This document shows, piece by piece, positions 1-10,151 of a stretch of 24,602 nucleotides of DNA. The stretch covers positions 1 to 24,602 of the forward strand of contig JNEN01000763.1 in assembly GCA_000697355.1 (NCBI GenBank), given 5' to 3'. Each line of letters starts with the position of its first letter. The stretch's first letter is position 1. The notes beneath the pieces were generated by a model. The model was given only the letters and a program-made list of their open reading frames with translations, was not told the origin of the DNA and did no database searches. The position numbers were made by a program, and so were the translations under genes. The DNA is from Syncephalastrum monosporum B8922 (lineage: Eukaryota; Mucoromycota; Mucoromycetes; Mucorales; Syncephalastraceae).

Positions 1-2
1 TC

Positions 3-5
<3 letters not shown>

Positions 6-36
<31 letters not shown>
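6..36. repeat. Poly(T) homopolymer
   Basis: An uninterrupted run of 31 T lies almost at the window edge. It may be simple sequence in the genome, or the oligo(A) tail of a minus-strand retroposed element lying beyond the edge. The window cannot distinguish these. Confidence 0.8.
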
Positions 37-38
<2 letters not shown>

Positions 39-698
39 CTCCACTTGGATCGTAACAAAAGTCAACTACCAAAGAACCACCTGTGCCGGCTCATCGCCCT
101 GATATAGAGTATGAGCTGCACACACATCGTCCAGAGGTGCATACATATTGCATACATAATGCATACGTGTATTGCCCGCCCTTTTGTCTTTACAGGCAAT
201 CTGAGGTGAAAAGTGGAACAGTCGGGCAAAACTCCACATGTACGTATCAGGTGGCGTTACACCTCAAGATCGACACACAACACACATATATACACACACG
301 CACATAACGTGACCTGTCCAATGGCGGGCACCGTGTCGCGTCGGAGGAGGAGCCAACGCGCTGCCGAGCCAATCATGCTAACCTTCATACAAAGCCGCGC
401 TCGTCTCTTGATGATGCTGAGCAGAGCGAGGACGCATATGTCTGTATTCCACGCGATATAGATGTACGCTGCATACCAAGCTCATGTGCGTTGCCAATAG
501 GACTTTGGTGGCAAAAGCAAAAAGAGATCAAGAGGGCAAAAAGAAAAGGCGAAAAAAAGACGCGTGAGCTTTTTATGTAAGCGTTGTTGCCAACCCCATG
601 AGTCAGTGACGGCCCCCTCTTCCTTCTGAAAGGTACGGCTAATCACCATGTTGTCCTCTAGAGCATTTTCCGCGTTCGTGTTATAAACAACATGTCAT

Positions 699-713
699 GT
701 GTGTGTGTGTGTG
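699..713. repeat. (GT)n microsatellite
   Basis: Seven GT units in a row lie in the 3' flank of the ankyrin-DIL gene. This is simple sequence with no further signal. Confidence 0.8.
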
Positions 714-755
714 CCCTACGTCTACCTGTGAAATTGGCATGCGACATTCCGGAAA

Positions 756-761
756 TTTATT
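756..761 (-). terminator. Poly(A) signal of the ankyrin-DIL gene
   Basis: Minus-strand AATAAA (TTTATT on plus) lies 66 nt past the stop codon, at a normal distance for fungal 3' end formation. Confidence 0.45.
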
Positions 762-826
762 TTTTAACTTTATGGAAGGCATGTAAATAATCACACTGAC
801 GAGGACCGGGTGGAGGGGGGTGATGA

Positions 827-3222
827 TTATTTGCGTTTGTCTAACCGAGCGACCCAGTCCTCCGGAACGCTCGGTATCGTTCCGCGATGAACGGTCGCCA
901 GCTGCCGCCGCTTGAGCTGTTCACACAGCGCATCGGCGTAGCCGGGCAGGAGGGGCGGGTCGTGAATAAGAGGATGCGGGGTGGATGCAATGTCGGGTGG
1001 CGTGATGTGGCGGGCGTCGATCGTCTTCCAGCCCGCGTCGTCCGACTCCATCGAAGATCGGAACAGACTGAAAGACGACCGTGGATGGGACGGCGTGGTC
1101 GGGCTGGGTGGCAAGAGGCCATCTGGCAAGGGCGTCTCGTCCGGCTCGTAGCGGTACAAGAGCAGACAGCGGCGCACGTGCTCGGGTCGGAGGAGGTGGA
1201 GATGGCGGACGGTCTCTTGAAACAGGGACCGATCCCGCAACTGCGAAACACACTGCAAAAACTGCAGGAGCTGCGTCACGCGTTGCAGGCCTTCGTGGAG
1301 CTCGAGCTGGTGCTTGTGCAGCCAGTCCTCGAGGTTTGACACGTTCATGCGGATCTGTATCGCCTTGCGCCGGCTCAGATACTTTTTGCTGCCCAGGATC
1401 CGGTTGAACAGCTCGGATGCGATAAAGTACACGCTCTGCTGTAGGATCTGTGTCGTCAGATGGGTCGGCAATCCGGCTTGCTCGGCGTTGTCGCTCAGGG
1501 CGGAGAGTTGGGTGGTCAGATGCTGCGGCGGGGATGAATGCAAAGGCGTGGAGGAAGAGGAAGGTGAAGAGAGGAGGGAGGTGGCCGATGAGGTGGAGGA
1601 CCGGAAAAAAGAACGCCGCCTACTGGAAGCAGACGAAGGCTGCTCGTCCTGCTCATAGTCGAGCAGGCCGTCGATGTATTTGTCCAGCCGCTTCTCGCAG
1701 TCAATCACGCACAGCACGTAGCTTTCGGCGAGCAGATCGGCCAGCTTGGCCTGGGCATCCACCGTCGCGCCACGCAAGCCCAGATCGCGCCCAAAGTAGT
1801 CGAGCAACTGCCACACATTGGCGAGCCAGCCCAGTTTGTGGTTCGTCTGGATTTGCTTTCCCAATTTGGCCAGGGCCAGGTCTAAAAAGGCGTGCAGCAG
1901 ATCACGGCTCGAGTGGTAGTGCGCGAACCGGCTGCACAGGAAGATCGCGTTGGCGGGCAAGAACGGGTAGTCGGGCGTGGGCGCGAGCGTGTCGACGATG
2001 GTGTGCATCGTGTCCGGCGAAAAGACGAGCATCTGGTCAAACAGACACTTGTTCCATTCAAATTTGTAGATGGACCGCAGGCTCTGCTCGCACTGGGCGC
2101 GTTCGACCGCATCCAGCGCCAGCCACTGCTCGTCGTCCGAGGGCTCGCTTGCTTCTTCTTCGTGCGTCATGGCCTCGTAGCCGTGGAGCGAGGCCCGAGA
2201 CCGGCGTTGTTTCCGTCGTCGCCGTCGTGATCGTGGCGAGGGCCGTGCGGGCAGGCGGTCGAGAATGTCTGGATCAATCGTCAGGTCGTGGACTGTACGC
2301 CCCTGAGTGGACGTGATGGCGCAGGACGCCCCGTGGTCAATCAGGACCTGGACCGTATTTGGATGACTGCTACTTGCTGCCCACATGAGCGCTGTCCATC
2401 CATCTGCAGAGCAGGAGCATGAGTTTTTTGCGTTTGCTATTCTTTCCTATATCTCTTCGTCTTACGGGTATCTTGGGCATCGATGTCAGCCCCGGCTTCA
2501 ATCAAGAGCAGGGCCGCGTCAGGTTGGTCAAAGCATGCGGCATACATCAGGGGCGTGGTTCCTGAAGAAGGGTCGTCCGAGGCATTAATGTCGAGCCACG
2601 CTTGGCAATACCCGAAAATCTCAGCGAGTGTGAATGTATCGCCCTTGGAGGCTGCGCGCGCAACTGCCTTGGTGATCCGTCGTTTGTGTCTATTTCGTTT
2701 GGTGTTGTCTTTTTTGGCAGCGAGCAGGAAACCACGCAACGAAAATACGTCGTCGTCGTCATCGTCGCTGTCGCTGGTGTCGTTTTCAGAGTTTTTATGC
2801 TGGTGCCGCTGTTGTGGGGGAGTCACTTGTTGTAGCGGCGGTGGTGCTGTCTGTAGTTGATGAGGGTGGACGGTGGTTGTAGGCGTGGTCGACTGCGAGG
2901 AGACGGTCGAGGCTGCGGAGGTGAAGGAAGACCAGGAAGAGCTGCTTTGACGGACCGTGGCAGTCGTGTTGGGGGGAGGGTCGACGGCCTGGGCTGGAGA
3001 CGGCGCTGCTGGCTTGAGCTTGGTCAGCATAGCCGAGAACTCTTGGAAGCTGTCTGCGATCCGCGCAGAGAGCTCATCGCGGTTGATTGCTTCGGTCGAG
3101 TAGGGTGAAAGACAGAGCGATGACGGCCGAGTCCGAGATGGTGCGTTGTTTGGGTGAGCTTGGTTGGGTGGTCGAGACTCAAAGTTGCTCTTTCGCCTAG
3201 ACGTTGCCGGTGGTGACAGCAT
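827..3222 (-). CDS. Ankyrin-repeat and dilute (DIL) domain protein, two exons
   Basis: A 777-residue protein is read from exons 3222-2466 and 2403-827, joined across a 62-nt GT..AG intron. The splice restores an ankyrin unit (residues about 251-260 read QDTHGWTALM). Order seen: a Ser/Pro/Thr-rich low-complexity N-terminus with a short acidic run, about two ankyrin repeats (residues about 190-290), a basic Arg-rich stretch (about 308-325), then a DIL-type globular domain (about 373-678). A Ser-rich insert of about 40 residues sits inside the DIL part. The clearest DIL signature is QQSVYFIASELFNRIL at about 574-589, followed by an IQIRMNVSNLEDWL helix, as in the cargo-binding tail of class V myosins. 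No myosin motor or IQ motif is present. Fungi are known to have stand-alone ankyrin-DIL proteins. A role in vesicle or organelle tethering is inference. The start is the first Met; TATAAAG lies about 15 nt upstream. Confidence 0.88.
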
Positions 3223-4063
3223 GGCTTGCTACTTTATACAACTTTCTCACGAAAAGAATACAAGTCTAAAATGTAACAGAATAATAATGACAAATGCTGA
3301 AATAAAATGAATAGGGAGATGAAGGGGAGACGACTTTGAAGGAAAAGAGGAAAGAGCTCGACGGGTCTGAAGAGAAAAAAATAGTAAGAAGTGGGGGGAG
3401 CGAGGGTTACGCGAACGATGGGCGGGTACGACAATGAGATCAGTGTGTGCGCGCTTAAATAGCATCTCTTTACTATCGTAGTGTACTGTATGCATACCGC
3501 CAAGAGAGAAAGGAGAAGCCTTTGAAAGCATACAAAGCGAAAAAAATAGGGTTGGGCATCCATGAGCAACACGGCCCCCCAACATTAAGTGAGAACCGCG
3601 CGTTTGGGACAATGCAAAAACGAGACGAGCGGGATGTGTGTTTGATGTGTTTGCCACTGTGAACTGTGATGCTTGCATGCTATTTTCCCCAGATGCCGCA
3701 TTTTGTACCACCTTATTTGCTCGGACATCAATACGCACCATACCCCACCGAGGAAGACCCCATGCCCCGGCCTGGCCAATAAGTACAAGCCTAGAAAATA
3801 AAAGCACCATATATCTCATGCGATGCGTCGCGAGCTCACCGCGCTTTCTATTTTAAAACGAATTTGTGGATGATGGCTGATGATTTGTATACACAGAACA
3901 GACCATCGCATCATCTGTAATTTCCTTTGAGGCCAGCAAACGCTTTATCATGTGATCTAATTTTTAGTTGTGAGTATTGTATGTGAAAATGTGTAAAAGG
4001 CAGTAGTATGGACAAATATAACGGATATACAAATAAGAACGAAGGAAAAGGAGAAGGTGTCGA
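3223..4063. other. Spacer holding the ankyrin-DIL promoter
   Basis: On the minus strand this is CT-rich and includes the 5' flank of the ankyrin-DIL gene. A pyrimidine-rich tract ending in TTTATTTCAG, at about 3292-3301, could be the acceptor of a 5'UTR intron. An open frame of 190 codons on minus (3247-3819) gives a peptide without recognisable domain and runs through the likely promoter, so I do not call it. The 3' flank of the SUR7-like gene is also here, without a clear AATAAA. Confidence 0.5.
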
Positions 4064-5061
4064 CTAGTAAAAGTGGACGCGTTGCTCTTGTTGGCGCTGG
4101 TACTGCTCATGGGGCGGCAAGGACACCGAGGCGCACTCACTCTGGGTTTCGATGTAGTATTCTTCATATTCGCCCCGTCGCGTGCGTGCCTTTCGCCGAG
4201 AGCAGCAGCTGGATACGTAGCAAATACATCCGAAGAGAAGGCATGCACAGCCAGCACCTGTCACTACATACGTAAGCAATGAAGATAATGAGTATGAAGG
4301 CAATCCTATGTCAGCAGGCACACCTGGACTTACAGTATATAGAAGTGCCCCAGTGGTATTGGAAGCCATCGACCTTGTTGGCAAGCGCCTCAAAGACGGC
4401 CTTATATGTGACAATGATGCAACCACATGTAGCGGCAGCGCAGAGACAACCGACGAAGCACGAAGCCGCACCCACAAAAGGTAGAAAGTTGTTGCGCCGC
4501 ATCCGACGCATCATCATACCCCCTGAATAAAAAAGACAATGAATACAGGTGTAGGCAACGATTGCATGCCGAAGAGAACTAACCAACCCACGCCACAAAG
4601 GCCAACGCCGCCGCGGGCAATAGCAACACGCCCGCTTTCTGGGTCGCCAGCTTGCCATCACTGAATTGGCTGACTTGACTGTTAAGTGCGCTGTCGGCCG
4701 CCAAGTCGACGTTATTGATACCAGCCAGCTGGTCTATGTCTACATACGCAGAGAATAACAGAAATCATACAGGGGTCAATTAAGAAGACGATACCCTCGT
4801 AGTATAGAAGGTCGATGTACCTATGGAATAAAGGAGGGTGGTTGGCGTGCAGGTACGATTACCGCCATTTTTATAAGCGCAGGAACTGTAAGGACCGTAT
4901 CGTATGCTTTGGCTTGTCTTTGTCTGGTCGACCCGCACGAGATACACATCGGGTAGAAAAGTGCTATCAAAGGTGGTGCCGAGATTGGCAATCAAGAGCA
5001 GAGCCAGTGCCGCCAGGGCAAGGAAAAGACCAAAGTAGTGGGCACGATTGGAGGACCCCAT
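4064..5061 (-). CDS. SUR7/PalI-like four-span plasma-membrane protein, four exons
   Basis: A 261-residue protein is read from exons 5061-4821, 4739-4584, 4522-4334 and 4263-4064. The introns are 81, 61 and 70 nt, all phase 1. Membrane segments: residues about 9-28, then a roughly 90-residue outer loop, then about 115-132 (GVLLLPAAALAFVAWVG), about 143-165, and a Cys-rich span near 197-215 (GAGCACLLFGCICYVSSCC). The outer loop carries YGPYSSC followed by a second Cys about 10 residues on, and an NRT sequon, as in the loop of SUR7/PalI (claudin-like) proteins. The short cytosolic tail has basic, Tyr-rich and Gln-rich parts, and clustered Cys at the last span suggest palmitoylation. In yeasts this family works in eisosomes (Sur7) or ambient-pH sensing (PalI/Rim9); which applies cannot be told here. 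The last intron uses the acceptor before TGACAGG, because the earlier AG (GACATAG) would create an immediate stop. Confidence 0.8.
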
Positions 5062-5252
5062 AACTCGAGGGTAGATAAGGACCGGATGGAGTAAGAAAGA
5101 GTGAGAAGAAAGAGGAAAAGGATAGACAGATCAAGAAAGAAGAATCATAGGGCAAAAGAAGAAAAATTTAGGCAAATGGATGTATGTATGTAGTACTTTG
5201 TTGAACAATTAAACTTTGTGTGACATTTACAAAAGGGATCTCCATGACCTCA

Positions 5253-6997
5253 TCACGCTTTCGTTGTTGTTTCGCTATTTTTCTGCGCCCGCGGGCGACG
5301 AATATTGCGGCCGTGGTTGGGTGTCCAGGGGCCCAAGCTCTCATTGGCATAGAAATCCATCGGGTAGATGTCGTGCCATTCCGCCTTGCCTAGTGCAATC
5401 GAGGCTTCATAGGGTGTCAGCAGCGGTTTAGGGAAGGCGTAACCCCAATCGGTGGATAAGCGCGGGCATGCAATTTGAATCCACCTAGACATATAAATAT
5501 GAGTATCCGAATTGGCAAACAAGAGAGCGCGCGTTTTTCCTTGCCACACTTACGCATCCACGTCTGTAAATTGGGCGAGCTTGCTCGGAAAGATTTCAGA
5601 AAGCAGCACGATGACACTGTCCTTGCCATTTTCATGAATGTTCTTTTCGAGATACTCCATGATCTGCGGCTTGCCCTGGCGACCGAGGGTGCCCAGGACC
5701 AAACCAAACTTCTTGGCGCGGCGGGCCATGTCGACGGCGTGTTTGCGCACCGACTGCATCTCGAGATGGTCGTATCGCTCGCGCGTAATGCGCTTGTCGT
5801 AAGGATTGTATCTATAGACCCAAAATGAGCTTTGGTATTACTTCAAATGGATACACATACTGGAAGGCGGGTATCTCGGGGTTGTGGATCATGATGGATT
5901 CAAGATGGAAACGGCCGTCGCCAAGATAGCTAAGGTAGAATTGTGAGAAGATAATGAAATTAAAATTAAAAAGCGACATACATGATGGCATCCATATCGG
6001 GAACTTTGGGAGAGGTGCATCCCAGAATCTCACCGGGCGAGAGCGGCTTCGACTGCGGAATAACGACGGTGTAGTCTTGTTGGAGCGTTTCACGCACGGA
6101 CTGCAGAGCAGCGACAAACTGAATCGTGCCAACAAGGACCAGCTTCTTGCCCGATTCGAAATTCCGTTTGACGGTGTCGATGAAGTGCTGTGTATCGATG
6201 CCAATATCCACAAAGACGTAGAGTGTATTGATCGGTGTCACGTCAACCGGCACTATTGCCCACAAGGTTAAGTCACCCACCCGCTCAAACGTACTTATTC
6301 TTTCTTTTTCTTTTTTCCTATTACCTAAACAGCTGTGGCCATAGTGTAACAAGAAATCGCAGCCGAGAGCGCGCGCCGTGTAATCATCGACACAGCAAGC
6401 ACCGTAGGTCACATCTCCCATAATCAGCGTCTCGACTTGGCAGAACACTTCGAGAATATCGGATATCACACAGGCAAACATCAACAGACCCTCGGGCATC
6501 TGTATTGCGACTGTATTCAGATGAGCACACTGCCCAGGGGTGGAATATGTGAAAGTACCTTTCTTTGCGCCTGCCTTTCTTATCCGCCACACCGACTTGT
6601 AGATCTCAAAGTTGTAATTCGCGGGCAGTTGCTGCATGGCACAGGTCAGCAAGGATTCAAACGGCCAGTGGCTCTCATTGTATCTCTTTTTTTACCTGCT
6701 CCACGGCCCGTTTCAAGAGAGGATCGTTGATAATTTCGTCAGGGATTTGATTGGCGACGCGCGTGGTCGATCGGGCAGATCCTGTAAAGCATAAGTGAGT
6801 ATGAAGGTTTCCCACGCAAGAGAGAGAGAAAAAGAGGGATGCGGCTTACGAGTGAATCCAACTGCACCGTCCTCAATGGCTTGTTCACCCTCGGCAGCAG
6901 AGCGCTGTCGTGCTCGGCCGACAAACCGTCTTCTCTGCTTGGGTTCTTTCTTTTCTGGTGTGTCCTGCATTCCCGAGTGTGGAAGGAGCTTGTGCAC
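5253..6997 (-). CDS. DPH1: Diphthamide biosynthesis protein 1 (radical SAM-like Fe-S subunit), eight exons
   Basis: A 440-residue protein is read from exons 6997-6850, 6781-6696, 6631-6559, 6510-6325, 6252-5982, 5929-5861, 5811-5554 and 5484-5253, with introns of 48-72 nt. Dph1 pairs with Dph2 to form a [4Fe-4S] enzyme that transfers the 3-amino-3-carboxypropyl group of SAM to a histidine of elongation factor 2, the first step of diphthamide synthesis in the cytosol. Family blocks seen in order: [97 protein letters not shown] and [11 protein letters not shown]. Cys141/142, Cys243 and Cys370 sit at the conserved cluster-ligand positions. The length is normal for the family. The N-terminal 50 residues are basic and variable; Met10 is an alternative start. 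The gene is divergent from COX15 and 191 bp upstream of the SUR7-like gene. Confidence 0.96.
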
Positions 6998-7133
6998 CGC
7001 GAAGCCACAATGATTCGACCCTTTAATGCAAGGTACAGCGGGATGTCAAAATCATCTCAGACTATCAGACAACATTTTCGATGGAGTGTGGTCCGTCCCT
7101 TTCCACATCTTCCATTTTCCCCCCTTATATAGA
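6998..7133. promoter_or_regulatory. Divergent DPH1/COX15 promoter region
   Basis: Only 136 bp separate the two start codons, so both 5'UTRs and any core promoter elements must lie here. TTATATAG touches the COX15 start codon on plus. No clear TATA box at a usual distance is visible for DPH1. Confidence 0.6.
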
Positions 7134-8582
7134 ATGCTGAGCCGACTCGTGCCATTGCGGGCCTTGCGTCCTTGCATTCAATGCTCGGCGCGCGTGTCGC
7201 CCATGGCCTCTTTGCGCATGGCCACGCTTCGGCCGTCCGCGCTGCCATCGGTGCGACCGTCCGTTTTGAAGCAGACACTCATGACACGCCGTTTTGCCTC
7301 GACGACGGTTGCGTCGGCGGAGTCAACTTTTGCGCGGACAACCGGGGCCACGACGGTGACCCGACCGGTGGTGGCGTACTGGCTCTATTTCAACGCCGGC
7401 CTGGTGTTTGCGATCGTTGTGGTCGGCGGCCTGACCCGGCTCACCGAAAGCGGTCTCTCTATCACCGAGTGGAATGTCATCTCGGGTATGAAGCCGCCGC
7501 GCTCCGAAGCCGACTGGGTGGAAGAGTTTGAAAAGTACAAGCAGTACCCCGAGTACAAGCTGTAAGTCGTTTACCTACGATGTGGTCCCATCTTGACCGT
7601 CTCACCGTGCCTGTGTCCAGTCTGAACCGCCACATGACGCTCGACGAGTTCAAGAACATCTTTTACTGGGAGTGGAGCCATCGCATGATCGGCCGCTTCA
7701 TTGGCATGACCTTCATCCTGCCTGGTCTCTACTTTGCCAAGCGCGGCTACATGACCCGGCGTGTGGCCAAGCAGACCTTTGGCATCACGGCGTTGCTCGG
7801 CTTCCAGGGCTTCATGGGCTGGTACATGGTCAAATCAGGCCTTTCCGAGGCATTGATGCAAGAGCCCGGTGCCGTGCCGCGCGTGAGTCAGTATCGCTTG
7901 ACGGCTCATTTGGCGACCGCGTTCACTATCTACGCCGGCTCCATCTTTGTGGCGGCCGACATCCTGCGACAGCACAAGCTTGCGACCGGTACCTATCCCA
8001 AGGAAGTCGCGGCCATGCTCAACAACCCTGCCCTGAATCGCTTCCGCCGCTTTGCACACATCATGGGCGCCATGATCTTCTTTACTGCCATGACGGGTGG
8101 TCTCGTCGCTGGTCTGGATGCAGGCCTGATCTACAACGAGTTCCCCTACATGGGCGACGGCTTCGTGCCGCCCAAGGAGGAACTGTGGAGCGACGAGTAC
8201 AAGAAGCCGACGGATGTAGGCAAGTGGCGCAACTTGCTTGAGAACCCGACCACCGTGCAATTCGATCATCGTACCATGGTAAAAAGCGAGAGGACGCTGG
8301 GCGTTTGGACGTTTTGCTAACTCAAAGACCGGTTAGGCTGAGACGACGGCCACGCTTTCGACTGCACTCTGGCTGTATTCCCGACGACTGCCACTGCCAA
8401 AGAACGTCCGGATGGCGATGAATACAATGATGGGTGCTGTCGTGGTGCAGGTCACCTTGGGTATCTCGACCCTCATTTATATGGTGCCCATTCAACTGGC
8501 AGCGGCCCATCAGGCGGGCGCGCTTGCCCTGTTGACTTCCAATTTCTGGCTAATTCATGCTCTTCGCCGGGTGCCACTGTAA
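7134..8582 (+). CDS. COX15: Heme A synthase, cytochrome c oxidase assembly, three exons
   Basis: A 443-residue protein is read from exons 7134-7561, 7621-8278 and 8337-8582 (introns 59 and 58 nt; the second has GCTAAC as branch site). COX15 in the mitochondrial inner membrane converts heme O to heme A for cytochrome c oxidase. The first 60 or so residues are rich in Arg, Ser, Ala and Leu with almost no acidic residues, as in a mitochondrial presequence. Then come the hallmark blocks [94 protein letters not shown] and [13 protein letters not shown]. The heme-ligand histidines of the family (in SHRM, TAHL, FDHR, AHQAG) are all present. The frame stays open upstream to 7026, but those codons encode no presequence-like peptide, so the Met at 7134 is preferred. 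MTG2 starts 65 bp downstream on the same strand. Confidence 0.96.
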
Positions 8583-8647
8583 TCATAACATTCATTTTTT
8601 TCCACATTTGTTTCTCCCTCCCTTTTCTCAATACATATACACACATT
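8583..8647 (+). promoter_or_regulatory. 65-bp COX15-MTG2 junction
   Basis: The gap is pyrimidine-rich (T7 run, then TTTCTCCCTCCC) and ends in an A/C/T stretch before the MTG2 start. It has no AATAAA and no clear TATA box, yet must hold the COX15 3' end and the MTG2 start signals unless transcripts overlap. Confidence 0.4.
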
Positions 8648-10080
8648 ATGCTTGTACTGCAAAGACTGAAAGCACGGCCCTCCTATCCAGTGTGTCGCTG
8701 TCTTCATACTTCTTCTCTGTGGCGGAATGCCGCAGATGATCTCGTGGCGCCGCGAGCCTCCGCGAGCCCTTACCAGTACAAGTTGCGCGTCAAGGTAGAT
8801 CCATAGTTTGATCGTACCACGATCGCCACTCTAATGGGGGCGTGTAGGGCCGACAATTCGTTGACATGGTGCGCACGACCACCACCGGGGGTGCCGGCGG
8901 CGATGGCTGTGTCTCGTTCCTTCGCGAGAAGTTCCTTCCCAAGGGCCCGCCGAATGGCGGCAACGGCGGTCGAGGCGGGCACGTCATTCTACGCGCCACC
9001 CCCGAAGAAACGACCCTCCGCAATGTCGGTCGCCAGATCAAGGGCAAACGCGGCCAGAACGGTCTGGGCAGCGGGAGACACGGCATGGCAGGCGAGGATC
9101 TCATTCTCGAAGTGCCCATTGGCACGATCGTGCGCGAGCGGGAACCGGCAGCACCCACTCCCGCGCAGGAAGAAGAACACGATTTATTTGGTCTTGCCGA
9201 GGAAGACGATGAGGCGACACGCTGGGTGTCTTATCCACGCGAGGAGATCGAGGACCGGCCGGGCCGGACGAGCTTCTTCAAACAGGCGCAGCGACTCATG
9301 GCCCAAGAGGACCGCTATCTGGCCTGGCGGGAGCGCAAGCAGAATAACGGCGAGCGTCTTCTCGTCGACCTGACCGAACCCGGCCAAGAGGTCGTGCTCT
9401 GCCGCGGCGGCGCAGGTGGCTACGGCAACCCCTTCTTTCTGACGAGCGAGAACCGATCGCCCAAGTTTGCCACGCGCGGACGGCCCGGCGAGAAACGCGA
9501 GTACGAGCTCGAACTCAAGACCATTGCCGACATGGGCCTCGTCGGCTTACCCAACGCCGGCAAATCCACCCTGCTCGGCGCCATCTCGAACGCGCACCCT
9601 AAGCAGGCCGACTATGCCTTCACGACCCTGCATCCCTTTGTCGGCACCGTTGACTTTGCCGACAAGTACCAGCTCACTGTCGCCGATATCCCCGGATTGA
9701 TCGAAGGCGCCCATCGCAATGTGGGCCTCGGCCACGCCTTCTTGCGCCACGTGGAGCGGGCCAAGATCCTTGTCTACGTCGTCGATGTCTCGGGTGAGGC
9801 GCCCTGGAAGGATCTCCAGATCTTGCAGAACGAGCTCGAGGCGTACCGGCCTGGTCTGACCGACCGGCCCTCGGTCGTCGTGGCCAACAAGGCAGACCAG
9901 GTGCGACGTGCCAAGGACAATCTGGCTCGTCTGCAGCTGGATTTCACCCTCCCTATCGTACCTGTATCGGCGCGCTACGAAAAGAATATCCTAAAGCTCA
10001 CCTCCATGATGCGGAAAATGGTCGAAGAAGCGAAGAGGGTCGAAGAGGCCAAGAGGGTCGAAGAGGCTAAAAAGCAATAA
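8648..10080 (+). CDS. MTG2: Mitochondrial Obg-family GTPase (ribosome assembly), two exons
   Basis: A 459-residue protein is read from exons 8648-8794 and 8848-10080, joined by a 53-nt intron containing CTAAT. The first exon supplies a basic, Ser/Arg-rich mitochondrial leader plus KLRVK, and the splice creates KGRQFVDMV, matching the start of an Obg fold. The Gly-rich Obg domain follows (GGAGGDGCVSF, PPNGGNGGRGGHV, CRGGAGGYGNPFF), with an acidic insert of about 75 residues (about 146-219) compared with bacterial Obg. G motifs: G1 GLPNAGKST (282-290), G2 near FTTLHP (about 308), G3 DIPG (329-332), G4 NKAD (396-399), G5 SAR (423-425). Mtg2 acts in large mitoribosomal subunit assembly. The C-terminus is three VEEAK(R/K) repeats. 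It converges with the GH43 gene; the stop codons are only 71 bp apart. Confidence 0.95.
10021..10074 (+). repeat. Three 18-bp tandem repeats in the MTG2 C-terminus
   Basis: The units at 10021-10038, 10039-10056 and 10057-10074 each encode VEEAK plus a basic residue, differing at a few bases. The result is a charged helical tail. Confidence 0.9.
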
Positions 10081-10102
10081 ATAATGGAAACATTCATTTA
10101 TT
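10076..10102. terminator. Symmetrical bidirectional poly(A) element
   Basis: AATAAAT at 10076-10082 overlaps the MTG2 stop codon, and ATTTATT at 10096-10102 is its exact reverse complement. Plus and minus transcripts therefore each meet AATAAA. The minus copy lies 50 nt past the GH43 stop. Confidence 0.55.
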
Positions 10103-10151
10103 GTGTGTGTGTATATAGATGCATAAATGTTATAATAGAACTATTATTATA

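Larger units (their letters stand above)
1..826. other. Left-edge spacer, no gene supported
   Basis: The stretch starts with a run of 31 T at 6-36. It also has a CA/TA-rich patch at about 270-303 and a (GT)n microsatellite at 699-713. Short open frames here encode low-complexity peptides without a recognisable domain, so I annotate no gene. The right end is the 3' flank of the ankyrin-DIL gene. Confidence 0.6.

Noticed and set aside
1450..2316. A 288-codon open frame on plus
   Set aside because: It lies wholly inside the ankyrin-DIL coding exon on the opposite strand, is Arg/Ala-rich from GC-rich antisense, and has no domain.
3247..3819. A 190-codon open frame on minus upstream of the ankyrin-DIL gene
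   Set aside because: No recognisable domain, low-complexity Phe/Ser/Leu stretches from CT-rich DNA, and it occupies the promoter of the neighbouring gene.
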